A DNA stretch of 19,925 bases from JAUWBF01 sp043815125 (GCA_043815125.1 JBDRJH010000398.1:1-19925); one strand, 5' to 3'; shown: positions 1 to 6,908, numbered from the stretch's first letter. Notes: generated from the sequence alone by a model not told the origin. Numbers and translations are program-made.

Positions 1-1332
1 GGCACCTTCTCCCAGGCCGACTCCGACGCCATCAAAGACGGCTACGCGGTCGCCATGGACGCCTCCTTCGAGAAGGCCAAAAAAGCCGAGATCAACCGCA
101 AGGCCTCCGGCGAAACCGGCAACCCCTTCCGCGGATCCACCGCCATTTTCCAACCCGGCTACAACCACGACCCCGTGCCCACCGGCGTCGACGAAAAGAC
201 CCTCGAGGCCATCGTCGCCAAGACCACCGTCGTGCCCGAGGGCTTCAACGTGAACCCCAAGATCAAGCGCCTGCTCGACAACCGCGCCAAGGCCTTCGCC
301 AACGGCGGGCCCATCGACTGGGGCTTCGGCGAGGCCCTCGCCTTCGGCACCCTCCTGCTGGAAGGCACCCCCGTGCGCGTGTCCGGCCAGGACTGCGAGC
401 GCGGCACCTTCTCGCACCGCCACGCCGTCCTCTACGACACCGAGAACCGCGACAAATACGTCCCCCTGCTCAACCTCGACGAAAAGCAGGCCAAGTTCTG
501 CGTCTACAACTCCCTGCTCTCCGAGGCCGCCGTGCTCGGCTTCGACTACGGCTACTCGCTCGACTACCCCGAGATGCTCTGCATCTGGGAGGCCCAGTTC
601 GGCGACTTCGCCAACGGCGCGCAGGTCGTCATCGACCAGTTCCTCAGCTCCTCCGAGTCCAAGTGGCAACGCATGAGCGGCATGGTCCTGCTGCTCCCCC
701 ACGGCTACGAAGGCCAGGGTCCGGAACACTCCTCCGCCCGTCTCGAACGCTTCCTGCAAAGCTGCGCCGAGGACAACATGCAGGTGGCCAACATCACCAC
801 CCCGGCCAACTTCTTCCACGCCCTCCGCCGGCAGATGAAGCGCGACTACCGCAAGCCGCTCGTCGTCATGTCGCCCAAGTCCCTCCTCCGCCACGCCGGC
901 GCCACCTCGCACCTCGAGGAGTTCACCGGCGACAGCGCCTTCCGTGAAATCATCGAGGACAGCCACGCCCCGGAGAAACCCGAGCGCGTCATCCTCTGCT
1001 CCGGCAAAGTCTACTACGACCTGCACGACTACCGCGTCACTAACGCCATCGACGACACCATGATCGTCCGCGTCGAGCAGCTGTATCCGCTCCACAACGA
1101 CAAGCTCGCCGCCATCGCCAAGGCCGTCGGCAAAAAGGCCAAGCTCGTCTGGTGCCAGGAGGAATCCCAAAACATGGGTGCCTGGAGCTTCATCGCCCCG
1201 CACCTCGAGGAGATCTTCGGTCGCAAGCCCGTCTACGCCGGCCGCGACGCCGCCGCCTCCCCGGCGGTCGGTGCCCTCGCCCTGCACAAACGCGAACTCG
1301 CCGCCTTCCTCAAGGACGCCTTCACCCTCTGA
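1..1332 (+). CDS. sucA: 2-oxoglutarate dehydrogenase E1 component, C-terminal part (5' end outside window)
   Basis: Thiamine-diphosphate E1 subunit of the 2-oxoglutarate dehydrogenase complex, which decarboxylates 2-oxoglutarate in the TCA cycle and passes the succinyl group to E2. The frame is open from base 1 and ends at TGA 1330-1332, giving 443 visible residues, about half of the usual 930 or so. The visible part is the transketolase-like pyrimidine-binding and C-terminal region. It contains GQDCERGTFSHRHAVLYD, close to the E. coli SucA GQDSGRGTFFHRHAV motif. It also has SLLSEAAVLGFDYGYS, WEAQFGDFANGAQVVIDQF, LLLPHGYEGQGPEHSSAR and the C-terminal CQEESQNMGAW, all typical of E1o. An internal ATG at 55 lies inside the domain and is not a start. 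E2 and E3 genes follow on the same strand, confirming the complex. Family assignment is secure; the start and N-terminal E2-binding region are not visible. Confidence 0.96.
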   Translation, partial: GTFSQADSDAIKDGYAVAMDASFEKAKKAEINRKASGETGNPFRGSTAIFQPGYNHDPVPTGVDEKTLEAIVAKTTVVPEGFNVNPKIKRLLDNRAKAFANGGPIDWGFGEALAFGTLLLEGTPVRVSGQDCERGTFSHRHAVLYDTENRDKYVPLLNLDEKQAKFCVYNSLLSEAAVLGFDYGYSLDYPEMLCIWEAQFGDFANGAQVVIDQFLSSSESKWQRMSGMVLLLPHGYEGQGPEHSSARLERFLQSCAEDNMQVANITTPANFFHALRRQMKRDYRKPLVVMSPKSLLRHAGATSHLEEFTGDSAFREIIEDSHAPEKPERVILCSGKVYYDLHDYRVTNAIDDTMIVRVEQLYPLHNDKLAAIAKAVGKKAKLVWCQEESQNMGAWSFIAPHLEEIFGRKPVYAGRDAAASPAVGALALHKRELAAFLKDAFTL

Positions 1333-1344
1333 TTTAAAAACATC

Positions 1345-1440
1345 AACGCAGAGACGCAGAGGCGCAAAAACAAAGCCCTCCAACGAGTCCGGACTCTGCG
1401 CCCTCCGCACCTTCGCGCCTCTGCGTTAAAACTCCGAAAG
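1345..1440. repeat. Long palindromic repeat in the E1/E2 gap (CGCAGAG type)
   Basis: The 122-bp gap between E1 and E2 is almost entirely an inverted repeat. ACGCAGAGGCGC at 1354-1365 pairs perfectly with GCGCCTCTGCGT at 1415-1426 (12 bp). A second AACGCAGAG lies just outside at 1345-1353, making a short 9-bp direct periodicity. Near the centre is a perfect 12-bp palindrome, GAGTCCGGACTC (1385-1396). The right flank, 1423-1440, recurs in inverted orientation at 8493-8510 with 18 of 18 bases identical, so this is a dispersed element and not a unique terminator. A transcript would fold strongly, but no T-run follows the right arm. Confidence 0.85.
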
Positions 1441-1454
1441 AAATTTCCACTCTC

Positions 1455-2669
1455 ATGTCCCTCCTCGAAGTCAAAATCCCGCCCATGGGCGAATCCATCA
1501 GCACCGGCGTTCTCGCCAAGTGGCACGTCGCCGACGGCGACACCGTAAAAAAGGACCAGCCCCTCTTCGAACTCGAAACCGACAAGATCACCTCCGAAGG
1601 CACCGCCGAACAAGCCGGCAAGATCAACCTCAAGGCCGCCGAAGGCGCCGAGGTCGGCATCGGCGAGGTCGTCGCCACCATCGACACCTCCGCATCTGGC
1701 TCTAGTAGCAGCGGCGGTAAAGCCGCTGGCTCCGACGCTCCCGCCAAGGAATCCGCCGCCAAGTCCACCGAGCAATCCCCCGCCGTGCGCCGCCTCGCCG
1801 AGGAAACCGACGTCGATCCCGCCAAGGTCGAAGGCACCGGCAAGGGTGGCCGCGTCACCAAGGGCGACATGCTCGCCGCCTCCGAATCCAAACCCGCCCG
1901 TAGCAGCGGCGGTGACGCCGCTGGCTCCGCTCCCGCCAAGCCCGAAGCTCCCAAGCCCGCCGCCACCGGCGAACGCCAGACCCGCAAAAAGCTCACCCCG
2001 CTGCGCGCCAAGATCGCCCAGCGCCTCGTCGCCGCCCAGCACGAGGCCGCCATGCTCACCACCTTCAACGAGGTCGACATGTCCGCCGTCATGGCCCTGC
2101 GCGCCAAATACCAGGACTCCTTCGTCAAGAAGAACGGCTTCAAGCTCGGCTTCATGTCCTTCTTCACCAAGGCCGTGGTCAACGCCCTGCAGGAGGTCCC
2201 CGGCATCAACGCCATGATCGACGGCAACGAGATCGTGCAAAACCACTACTACGATATCGGCGTCGCCGTCTCCACCGAGAAGGGCCTCATGGTCCCCGTC
2301 ATCCGCGACTGCGATCAGCTCGGCATGGCCGGCATCGAGAAGGCCATCGCCGACGTCGCCAAGAAAGCCCGCGACGGCAAGATCACCCTCGCCGACCTCG
2401 AAGGCGGCGTCTTCACCATCACCAACGGCGGCATCTTCGGCTCGATGCTCTCGACCCCCATCCTCAACGCCCCGCAGAGCGCCATCCTCGGCCTGCACTC
2501 GATCAACGACCGCCCTGTCGCCATCGACGGTCAGGTCGTCATCCGCCCGATGATGTATCTCGCCCTCAGCTACGACCACCGCCTCGTGGACGGCAAGGAA
2601 GCCGTCACCTTCCTGGTCAAGGTCAAGCAAGCCATCGAAGACCCCGCCCGCCTCCTCCTCAGCGTCTAA
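1455..2669 (+). CDS. sucB: Dihydrolipoyllysine succinyltransferase, E2 of 2-oxoglutarate dehydrogenase
   Basis: Core E2 subunit that moves the succinyl group from E1 to CoA through a swinging lipoyl arm. At 404 residues it matches the family (about 400). Domain order: lipoyl domain at about 1-76 with the lipoylated Lys44 in ELETDKITSE; linker at about 77-103; peripheral subunit-binding domain at about 104-142 (SPAVRRLAEETDVDPAKVEGTG); second linker at about 145-172; catalytic domain from RKKLTPLRAKIAQRL to the end. The catalytic motif SYDHRLVDGKEAV is near the C-terminus. A succinyl rather than acetyl preference is inferred from similarity to SucB and from the upstream E1o. The start is ATG 1455 with no Shine-Dalgarno. 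Both linkers contain an in-frame copy of a 26-bp hairpin repeat (1705-1730, 1900-1925), which is unusual. The gene lies 122 bp after E1 and 100 bp before E3. Confidence 0.97.
   Translation: MSLLEVKIPPMGESISTGVLAKWHVADGDTVKKDQPLFELETDKITSEGTAEQAGKINLKAAEGAEVGIGEVVATIDTSASGSSSSGGKAAGSDAPAKESAAKSTEQSPAVRRLAEETDVDPAKVEGTGKGGRVTKGDMLAASESKPARSSGGDAAGSAPAKPEAPKPAATGERQTRKKLTPLRAKIAQRLVAAQHEAAMLTTFNEVDMSAVMALRAKYQDSFVKKNGFKLGFMSFFTKAVVNALQEVPGINAMIDGNEIVQNHYYDIGVAVSTEKGLMVPVIRDCDQLGMAGIEKAIADVAKKARDGKITLADLEGGVFTITNGGIFGSMLSTPILNAPQSAILGLHSINDRPVAIDGQVVIRPMMYLALSYDHRLVDGKEAVTFLVKVKQAIEDPARLLLSV
1705..1730 (+). repeat. Short hairpin repeat inside sucB, copy 1 (first linker)
   Basis: This 26-base copy begins GTAGCAGCGGCGG and ends GCCGCTGGC. 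It matches 24 of 26 bases of both the copy at 1900-1925 and the reverse complement of 8679-8704. The hairpin is AGCGGCG, loop GTAA, AGCCGCT, with one stem mismatch. It is translated as the Ser/Gly/Ala-rich SSSGGKAAGS (residues about 84-93) between the lipoyl and subunit-binding domains. Confidence 0.75.
1900..1925 (+). repeat. Short hairpin repeat inside sucB, copy 2 (second linker)
   Basis: This 26-base copy has a perfect 7-bp hairpin, AGCGGCG-GTGA-CGCCGCT. It is identical at 25 of 26 positions to the reverse complement of the intergenic 8679-8704. It is read in the same frame as copy 1 and encodes RSSGGDAAGS (residues 149-158), between the subunit-binding and catalytic domains. Confidence 0.75.
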
Positions 2670-2683
2670 TTCAACAAACCTGA

Positions 2684-2757
2684 TTAACCACGAAGATCAC
2701 GAAGCACACGAAGTCTGGATTTCCCCACTTCGTGCCCTTCGTGATCTTCGTGGTTAA
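2684..2757. repeat. Long palindromic repeat in the E2/E3 gap (CACGAAG type)
   Basis: The left arm 2684-2704 and right arm 2737-2757 are perfect 21-bp reverse complements, starting TTAACCACGAAG and ending CTTCGTGGTTAA. Pairing continues inward over 2705-2713 with 2728-2736 (7 of 9), giving about 30 bp of stem around a 14-base loop. Each arm is built from three CACGAAG-like units about 9 bp apart. The layout resembles the repeat at 1345-1440 but the sequence differs. A TTAACCACGAAG palindrome is, from memory, scattered through many environmental bacterial genomes. There is no T-run, so a simple terminator is unlikely. Confidence 0.88.
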
Positions 2758-2769
2758 ATTGTCTTAATC

Positions 2770-4158
2770 ATGTCCGCTTCCTCTTCCTTCGATCTCATCG
2801 TCATCGGCGCCGGCCCCGGCGGTTACGTCTGCGCGTTTCGCGCCGCGCAGCTCGGCCTCAAGGTCGCCCTGATTGAAAAACGCGCCACCCTCGGCGGCAC
2901 CTGCCTCAACGTCGGCTGCATCCCCAGCAAGGCCCTGCTCGCCTCCTCCGAGCACTTCGCCTTCTCCAAACACCACGCCGCCGAACACGGCATCAAGATC
3001 GACGGTGTCTCCATCGACATCGCCGCCATGATGAAGAAGAAAACCGGCATCGTGGACAAGATGACCGGCGGCATCGCCATGCTTGCCAAAGGCCGCAAGG
3101 TCACCGTCATCACCGGCGAGGCCTACTTCAAGACCGCCAACACCGTGGTCGTCGGCGACCAAACGCTCACCGCCAAAAACATCGTCATCGCCACCGGCTC
3201 CGCGCCGGTCGAGCTGCCGTTCATGAAGTTCGACGGCAAGACGATCGTCTCCTCCGACGACGCCATCGCCTTCACTGAAGTCCCCAAGAGACTCGTCGTG
3301 GTCGGCGGCGGCGCCATCGGCCTCGAACTCGGCTCCGTCTGGGCCCGCCTCGGCGCCGACGTCACCGTGGTCGAGTTCCTGCCGCAGATCGCCGGCACCG
3401 CCGACGCCGACGTCGTGCGCAACTTCACCCGCATCCTGCAAAAGCAGGGCCTCAAGATCGAGGTCAACGCCAAGGTCACCGGCTTTGACGCCAAAAAAGG
3501 TCAACTCACCGCCGAGCGCGACGGCAAGGAACTCACCTTCCCCGCCGACAAAGTCCTCGTCGCCGTCGGTCGCCGCCCCTACGCCGACAACCTCGGCCTC
3601 GACAAAGCCGGCGTCGAACTGACCGACAAAAAGCGCATCAAGGTCGACAAACACCTCAAGACCACCGCCGCCGGCGTCTGGGCCATTGGTGACGTCATCG
3701 ACGGCCCCATGCTCGCGCACAAAGCCGAGGAAGACGGCGTGGCCGTCGCCGAGTGGATTGCCGGCAAGGCCGGCCACATCAACTGGGACCTCATGCCCGC
3801 CATCATCTACACCGCCCCCGAGATCGCCACCGTCGGCCTCGGCGAGGACGCGGCCAAGGCCAAGGGCATCAAGGTCAACGTCGGCAAGTTCAACTTCGCC
3901 GCCAACGCCCGCGCCCACGCCAACGACGCCGCCGACGGTTTCGTCAAGATCATCGCCGACGCCTCCACCGACAAGATCCTCGGCGCGCAGATCCTCGGCA
4001 AAAACGCCGGCGAACTCATCAGCGAGATCGTCACGCACATGGAATACGGCGGCAGCGCCGAGGACCTCGCCCGCACCGTGCACGCGCACCCGACCATGAG
4101 CGAAGCCGTCAAGGAAGCCGCCCTTGCCGTGAGCAAGTCCGCCATCCACGCGATGTGA
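2770..4158 (+). CDS. lpdA: Dihydrolipoyl dehydrogenase, E3
   Basis: FAD-dependent pyridine nucleotide-disulfide oxidoreductase that reoxidises the dihydrolipoyl group on E2 and makes NADH. It has 462 residues, normal for the family. The FAD-binding GAGPGG is at 13-18. The redox disulfide is Cys45/Cys50 in GGTCLNVGCIPSK. The NAD-binding site is the GGGAIGLELGSVWARLGADV stretch. The second FAD motif is GVWAIGDVIDGPMLAHKAEEDG. The C-terminal dimerisation domain carries the His440/Glu445 dyad in HAHPTMSEAVKEA. The start is ATG 2770, 12 bp beyond the palindrome that fills the gap, with no Shine-Dalgarno. As the last odh gene it may also serve pyruvate dehydrogenase and the glycine cleavage system; this is family knowledge and is not shown here. 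Confidence 0.97.
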   Translation: MSASSSFDLIVIGAGPGGYVCAFRAAQLGLKVALIEKRATLGGTCLNVGCIPSKALLASSEHFAFSKHHAAEHGIKIDGVSIDIAAMMKKKTGIVDKMTGGIAMLAKGRKVTVITGEAYFKTANTVVVGDQTLTAKNIVIATGSAPVELPFMKFDGKTIVSSDDAIAFTEVPKRLVVVGGGAIGLELGSVWARLGADVTVVEFLPQIAGTADADVVRNFTRILQKQGLKIEVNAKVTGFDAKKGQLTAERDGKELTFPADKVLVAVGRRPYADNLGLDKAGVELTDKKRIKVDKHLKTTAAGVWAIGDVIDGPMLAHKAEEDGVAVAEWIAGKAGHINWDLMPAIIYTAPEIATVGLGEDAAKAKGIKVNVGKFNFAANARAHANDAADGFVKIIADASTDKILGAQILGKNAGELISEIVTHMEYGGSAEDLARTVHAHPTMSEAVKEAALAVSKSAIHAM

Positions 4159-4227
4159 TCGCCCCGGCAACCGCCAGGCGAGCCCGCCGGAGCCGAAGCG
4201 GCCTGCCTGACAAAAACAACCACCGCC

Positions 4228-4797
4228 ATGCCCGCCAAAACGTCCCCCGAAATGCCCGCGGCCCAACGTGAAGCGCTCCTGGAGGTCCTGGCGTCTCGTT
4301 TCGACAAACACCCCGCCCGCCACCCAGGCATCCGCTGGGACGACGTCGCGGCAAAGCTGAAGGCCGCGCCGGACAAGCTCCGGTCGCTCGACCAAATGGA
4401 GATGACCGGTGGCGAGCCCGACGTGATCGGCGTCGACCGACAGACCGGCGAATACCTGTTCGTCGACTGTTCGCCGGAGAGCCCCAAGGGCCGCGTCTCC
4501 GTCTGCTACGACCGCGCCGGACTCGACTCGCGCAAGGAGCACAAGCCCCATAATACCGCCATCGATCTGGCGACCGAGATGGGCGTCGAGCTGCTGACGC
4601 CCGACCAATACCGCGACCTCCAGAAGCTCGGCGAATTTGATTTAAAAACGTCGAGCTGGGTGCTGACGCCGCCGGAGATCCGCAAGCTCGGCGGCGCGTT
4701 GTTTGGCGACCGGCGCTACGACACGGTTTTCATTTACCACAACGGCGCGCAGTCCTACTACGGCGCCCGCGGCTTTCGCGCGGTGCTCAAAGTCTGA
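4228..4797 (+). CDS. DUF4256 family protein of unknown function
   Basis: A soluble protein of 189 residues with no signal peptide or membrane segment. I recognise the DUF4256 family from its ordered motifs. These are an N-terminal helix with LLEVLASRFDKHPARHPGI, then MEMTGGEPDVIGVDRQTGEY, then FVDCSPESPKGRVSVCYDR. Next come the ALDL-like helix NTAIDLATEMGVELLTPDQY, then KLGEFDLKTSSWVLTP and the C-terminal YHNGAQSYYGARGFRA. The length is typical. No catalytic function is established for the family to my knowledge. It starts 69 bp after lpdA on the same strand, so it may be read through from the odh operon, but nothing in the sequence ties it to the complex. The ATG at 4228 has no Shine-Dalgarno, like most genes here. 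Confidence 0.88.
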   Translation: MPAKTSPEMPAAQREALLEVLASRFDKHPARHPGIRWDDVAAKLKAAPDKLRSLDQMEMTGGEPDVIGVDRQTGEYLFVDCSPESPKGRVSVCYDRAGLDSRKEHKPHNTAIDLATEMGVELLTPDQYRDLQKLGEFDLKTSSWVLTPPEIRKLGGALFGDRRYDTVFIYHNGAQSYYGARGFRAVLKV

Positions 4798-4813
4798 TCG
4801 GCCGAAGCCGATC
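4796..4813 (+). terminator. Possible weak terminator hairpin after the DUF4256 gene
   Basis: A perfect 7-bp stem, GATCGGC-CGAA-GCCGATC, with a stable GNRA-like tetraloop overlaps the stop codon of the DUF4256 gene. It is followed by CTTCCCC and not by a T-run, so termination efficiency is doubtful. Confidence 0.35.
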
Positions 4814-4863
4814 CTTCCCCGGGCTCACGCCCGGCGCCACGCAATCCAGCGCCGGCAGTGCGT

Positions 4864-4930
4864 GTAGGGGTCTCGCTCGCGAGACCCGGCTTGCGGAACA
4901 TCCGACGGGCCGCACGAGCGCGGCCCCTAC
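4864..4930. repeat. REPIN-like double hairpin bounded by GTAGGGG/CCCCTAC
   Basis: A 67-bp element is bounded by GTAGGGG (4864-4870) and its inverse CCCCTAC (4924-4930). Inside are two separate hairpins: GGGTCTCG-CTCG-CGAGACCC (4868-4887) and GGGCCGC, loop ACGAGC, GCGGCCC (4907-4926). Two hairpins in inverted arrangement match the architecture of REPINs, which are dispersed by RAYT transposases. No such transposase is in this window. Further short inverted repeats (GCGTGAG 4935-4941 with CTCACGC 4954-4960) lie between it and the end of the ohr gene. Confidence 0.7.
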
Positions 4931-5022
4931 GATGGCGTGAGGCCGTCTCCAAGCTCACGCATGGAGCCACGGGGACTGGGCCCGGAGGTTGCGCGGGCGC
5001 ACCGGATTCGGCCGGTGCCGGC

Positions 5023-5427
5023 TCAGTCCAGGGTGATCTTCACGGACACGTTGCCCTTGGTGGCCTTGGAGTAGGCGCACATCGCGTGGGCCTTGGCGAC
5101 CACGTGTCCGGCTTTGTTTTCGTCGAGCCCGGGGATGCTGACCAGCAGTTCGACCGCGAACGGCTGCGGCCCCTCGGGGCAGAGCTGGACCTTGGCGGTG
5201 ACGGTAATGCCGTCGTCGGCGTGGCCCGACTCCTTGGCGATGTATTTGACCGCGCCGTTGAAACAGGCGGCCCAGGCCGCGCCGAACAAGTGCTCGGGCG
5301 TGAGGCCCTGCGGGTGCTCCTCGGTGGGGGCCTTGAAATGGAGGTTGAAGCCTTCGCCGGACGTCTCGACCGAGCCGTTGCGGCCGCCTTGGGAAATGGT
5401 TTCTGCGATGGGAGGAAGTTTGCTCAT
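5023..5427 (-). CDS. ohr: Organic hydroperoxide resistance protein, Ohr/OsmC family
   Basis: A thiol-dependent peroxidase of 134 residues that reduces organic hydroperoxides and acts as a cytoplasmic homodimer. The two reactive cysteines are Cys55 (LFGAAWAACFNGAVKY) and Cys117 (HAMCAYSKATKGN). The ACF and YSxATxGN contexts are those of the Ohr branch. Other conserved points are Arg16 in GGRNG and Glu45 in TPEHLF. I chose ATG 5427 over the in-frame ATGs at about 5484 because Ohr proteins start close to this point, and an AGGA lies about 10 bases upstream, the only clear Shine-Dalgarno-like site in the window. It is divergent from leuB. The second motif has CAYS where classical Ohr has CPYS, so a closely related Ohr-like subgroup cannot be excluded. 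Confidence 0.92.
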   Translation of the reverse strand: MSKLPPIAETISQGGRNGSVETSGEGFNLHFKAPTEEHPQGLTPEHLFGAAWAACFNGAVKYIAKESGHADDGITVTAKVQLCPEGPQPFAVELLVSIPGLDENKAGHVVAKAHAMCAYSKATKGNVSVKITLD

Positions 5428-5639
5428 GGTGGGTTTTCCTGGGTTGTGGATTGCAGGTGCGGACGAGCCGCGGTGGGCCATCACCTAACCGCTCCCGCCA
5501 CGGATTGTCCAACGGCCGGGGACATTCGCCACGCTCAACCCGCCGGGGTCGTCACTTGGAGAGCGACGTTGCTGATGGTCACCGCTCAAACCCGGCTTGC
5601 CTCCCCGGCCCCGTTGTGGGCAGTTTCGTCGGTTTCACC
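5428..5639. promoter_or_regulatory. Divergent ohr/leuB intergenic region
   Basis: These 212 bp separate the starts of ohr (-) and leuB (+) and must hold both promoters. I could not identify a convincing -35/-10 pair, a leucine-rich leader peptide, a T-box or an OhrR-type operator by eye. Confidence 0.4.
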
Positions 5640-6744
5640 ATGCAGACCCTCAAATTCGCCGTCCTTCCCGGAGACTACATCGGTCCCGAAGTCATGTCCG
5701 CCGCCCTGCGCGTGCTCGAACACGTCGCCAAGCAGGAAGGGTTCGCCCTCTCCTACCAGCACGCCGACGTCGGCGGCGCGGGCATCGACAACCACGGCAA
5801 GGCCCTGCCCGACTCCACCCTCGAACTCTGCCAAAACGCCGACGCCATCCTCTTCGGCTCGGTCGGCGGCCCCAAGTGGGAGAAGCTCCCCCCCAAGGAA
5901 CAACCCGAGCGCGCCGCCCTGCTGCCGCTGCGCAAGGCGTTCAGCCTGTTCGCCAACATCCGCCCCCGGCCTGCTGTATTCGGATCTCACCGACGCCTCG
6001 CCGCTCAAGAGCGAGCGCATCCCGGACGGCATCGACATCGTCTGCATCCGCGAGTTGACCGGCGGCATCTATTTCGGCCAGCCCAAGACCACCACCGATC
6101 TGGGCAACGGCGAGTTCCAAGCCGTCGACACCATGGTTTACAAGACGTCCGAGATCGAGCGCATCGCCGAGGTCGCGGCCGTGACCGCCAAGGCCCGCGG
6201 CGGCAAGGTCTGCTCGGTCGACAAGGCCAACGTGCTCGAGACCTCCGTGCTCTGGCGCAAGACCGTCACCGACTACTTCGCCAAAAACCACCCCGGCCTC
6301 GCCCTCAGCCACATGTATGTCGACAACGCCGCCATGCAGCTGGCCCGCGACCCGAACCAGTTCGACGTGCTCTTCACCGAAAACATGTTCGGCGACATCC
6401 TCTCCGACGAGATGGCGGTCATCTGCGGTTCGCTCGGCATGATGTGCAGCGCCTCGCTCGGCACGGGCAACAATTCCCTCGGCAAGCCCTTCGGCCTCTA
6501 CGAGCCGGCCGGCGGCACCGCCCCCGACATCGCCGGCAAGGGCGTGGCCAACCCGTGCGCGCAGATCCTCTCCGCCGCGATGATGCTGCGCTACAGCTTC
6601 GGCCTCGACGCGGTCGCCGCCAAGATCGAGGCGGCGGTGCGCAAGGCCGTCACCGTCGACCTCGTCCGCACCTGCGACATCGCCTTTGGCAAACCGGCCG
6701 TCGGCACCGAGGCCATGACCGACGCGATCATCAAAAACCTCTGA
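5640..6744 (+). pseudogene. leuB: 3-isopropylmalate dehydrogenase, interrupted by a one-base frameshift
   Basis: LeuB oxidatively decarboxylates 3-isopropylmalate with NAD in leucine biosynthesis. Frame 1 starts at ATG 5640 (MQTLKFAVLPGDYIGPEVM) and is good through LFANIRP at 5966. Frame 2 continues from 5968 (GLLYSDLTDASPLK) to TGA 6742-6744. Dropping one C from the five-C run at 5963-5967 restores a 367-residue protein. Its RP-to-PL spacing then equals that of E. coli LeuB. All later motifs are intact: RELTGGIYFGQP, SVDKANVLETSVLWR, MYVDNAAMQLARDPNQFDV, ENMFGDILSDEM and YEPAGGTAPDIAGKG. The lack of any other damage suggests a sequencing error or very recent mutation, not an old pseudogene. 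The nucleotide motif reads GDYIGPEV where GDGIGPEV is usual. No Shine-Dalgarno is visible. A strong terminator follows. Confidence 0.9.
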
Positions 6745-6792
6745 ACGCCCTTCCCCCTCGCCGCGAGCCGAGGGACGGAATCCTTCTCCCGC

Positions 6793-6829
6793 AGGCGGGG
6801 CGACGCATCAACGTCGCCCCGCCTTTTTT
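6793..6829 (+). terminator. Intrinsic terminator of leuB
   Basis: A perfect 12-bp GC-rich stem, GGCGGGGCGACG (6794-6805), loop CATCAA, CGTCGCCCCGCC (6812-6823), is followed directly by six T (6824-6829). It lies 49 bp after the leuB stop. It is strongly directional, with no T-run on the other strand, so it serves leuB and not the convergent gene. Confidence 0.93.
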
Positions 6830-6888
6830 GTGCTCCGGAGAGATGCTCGGCGGCCAGGGTTTTAAACGAAACGGTCGCCCAACCGTAA

Positions 6889-6908
6889 GGGCGTCGTGAG
6901 CGAGGCCC
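6889..6908. repeat. Short imperfect hairpin in the convergent leuB/membrane-protein gap
   Basis: GGGCGTCG, loop TGAG, CGAGGCCC pairs at 7 of 8 positions. The surroundings (CCGTAAGG on the left, CCCCTGCG on the right) loosely resemble one half of the GTAGGGG element at 4864-4930. The rest of the 6830-6965 gap holds nothing recognisable apart from a short AGCCCGGGGCT palindrome just after the - strand stop. Confidence 0.35.

Noticed and set aside
1345..2757. The two odh-gap palindromes as a CRISPR array or as simple terminators
   Set aside because: There are no regularly spaced identical direct repeats with unique spacers, and no T-run follows either stem. They also lie within an operon whose later genes must be expressed.
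2764..4608. - strand open frame of 614 codons opposite lpdA and the DUF4256 gene
   Set aside because: Shadow frame: Gly/Val/Asp/Glu-rich with no motifs, spanning two well-supported + strand genes.
4858..5960. Apparent 5' extension of the leuB second frame across the ohr gene, looking like a fusion protein
   Set aside because: The upstream part is antisense to ohr and out-of-frame leuB. Only the part after 5967 is genuine LeuB sequence, so no fusion exists.
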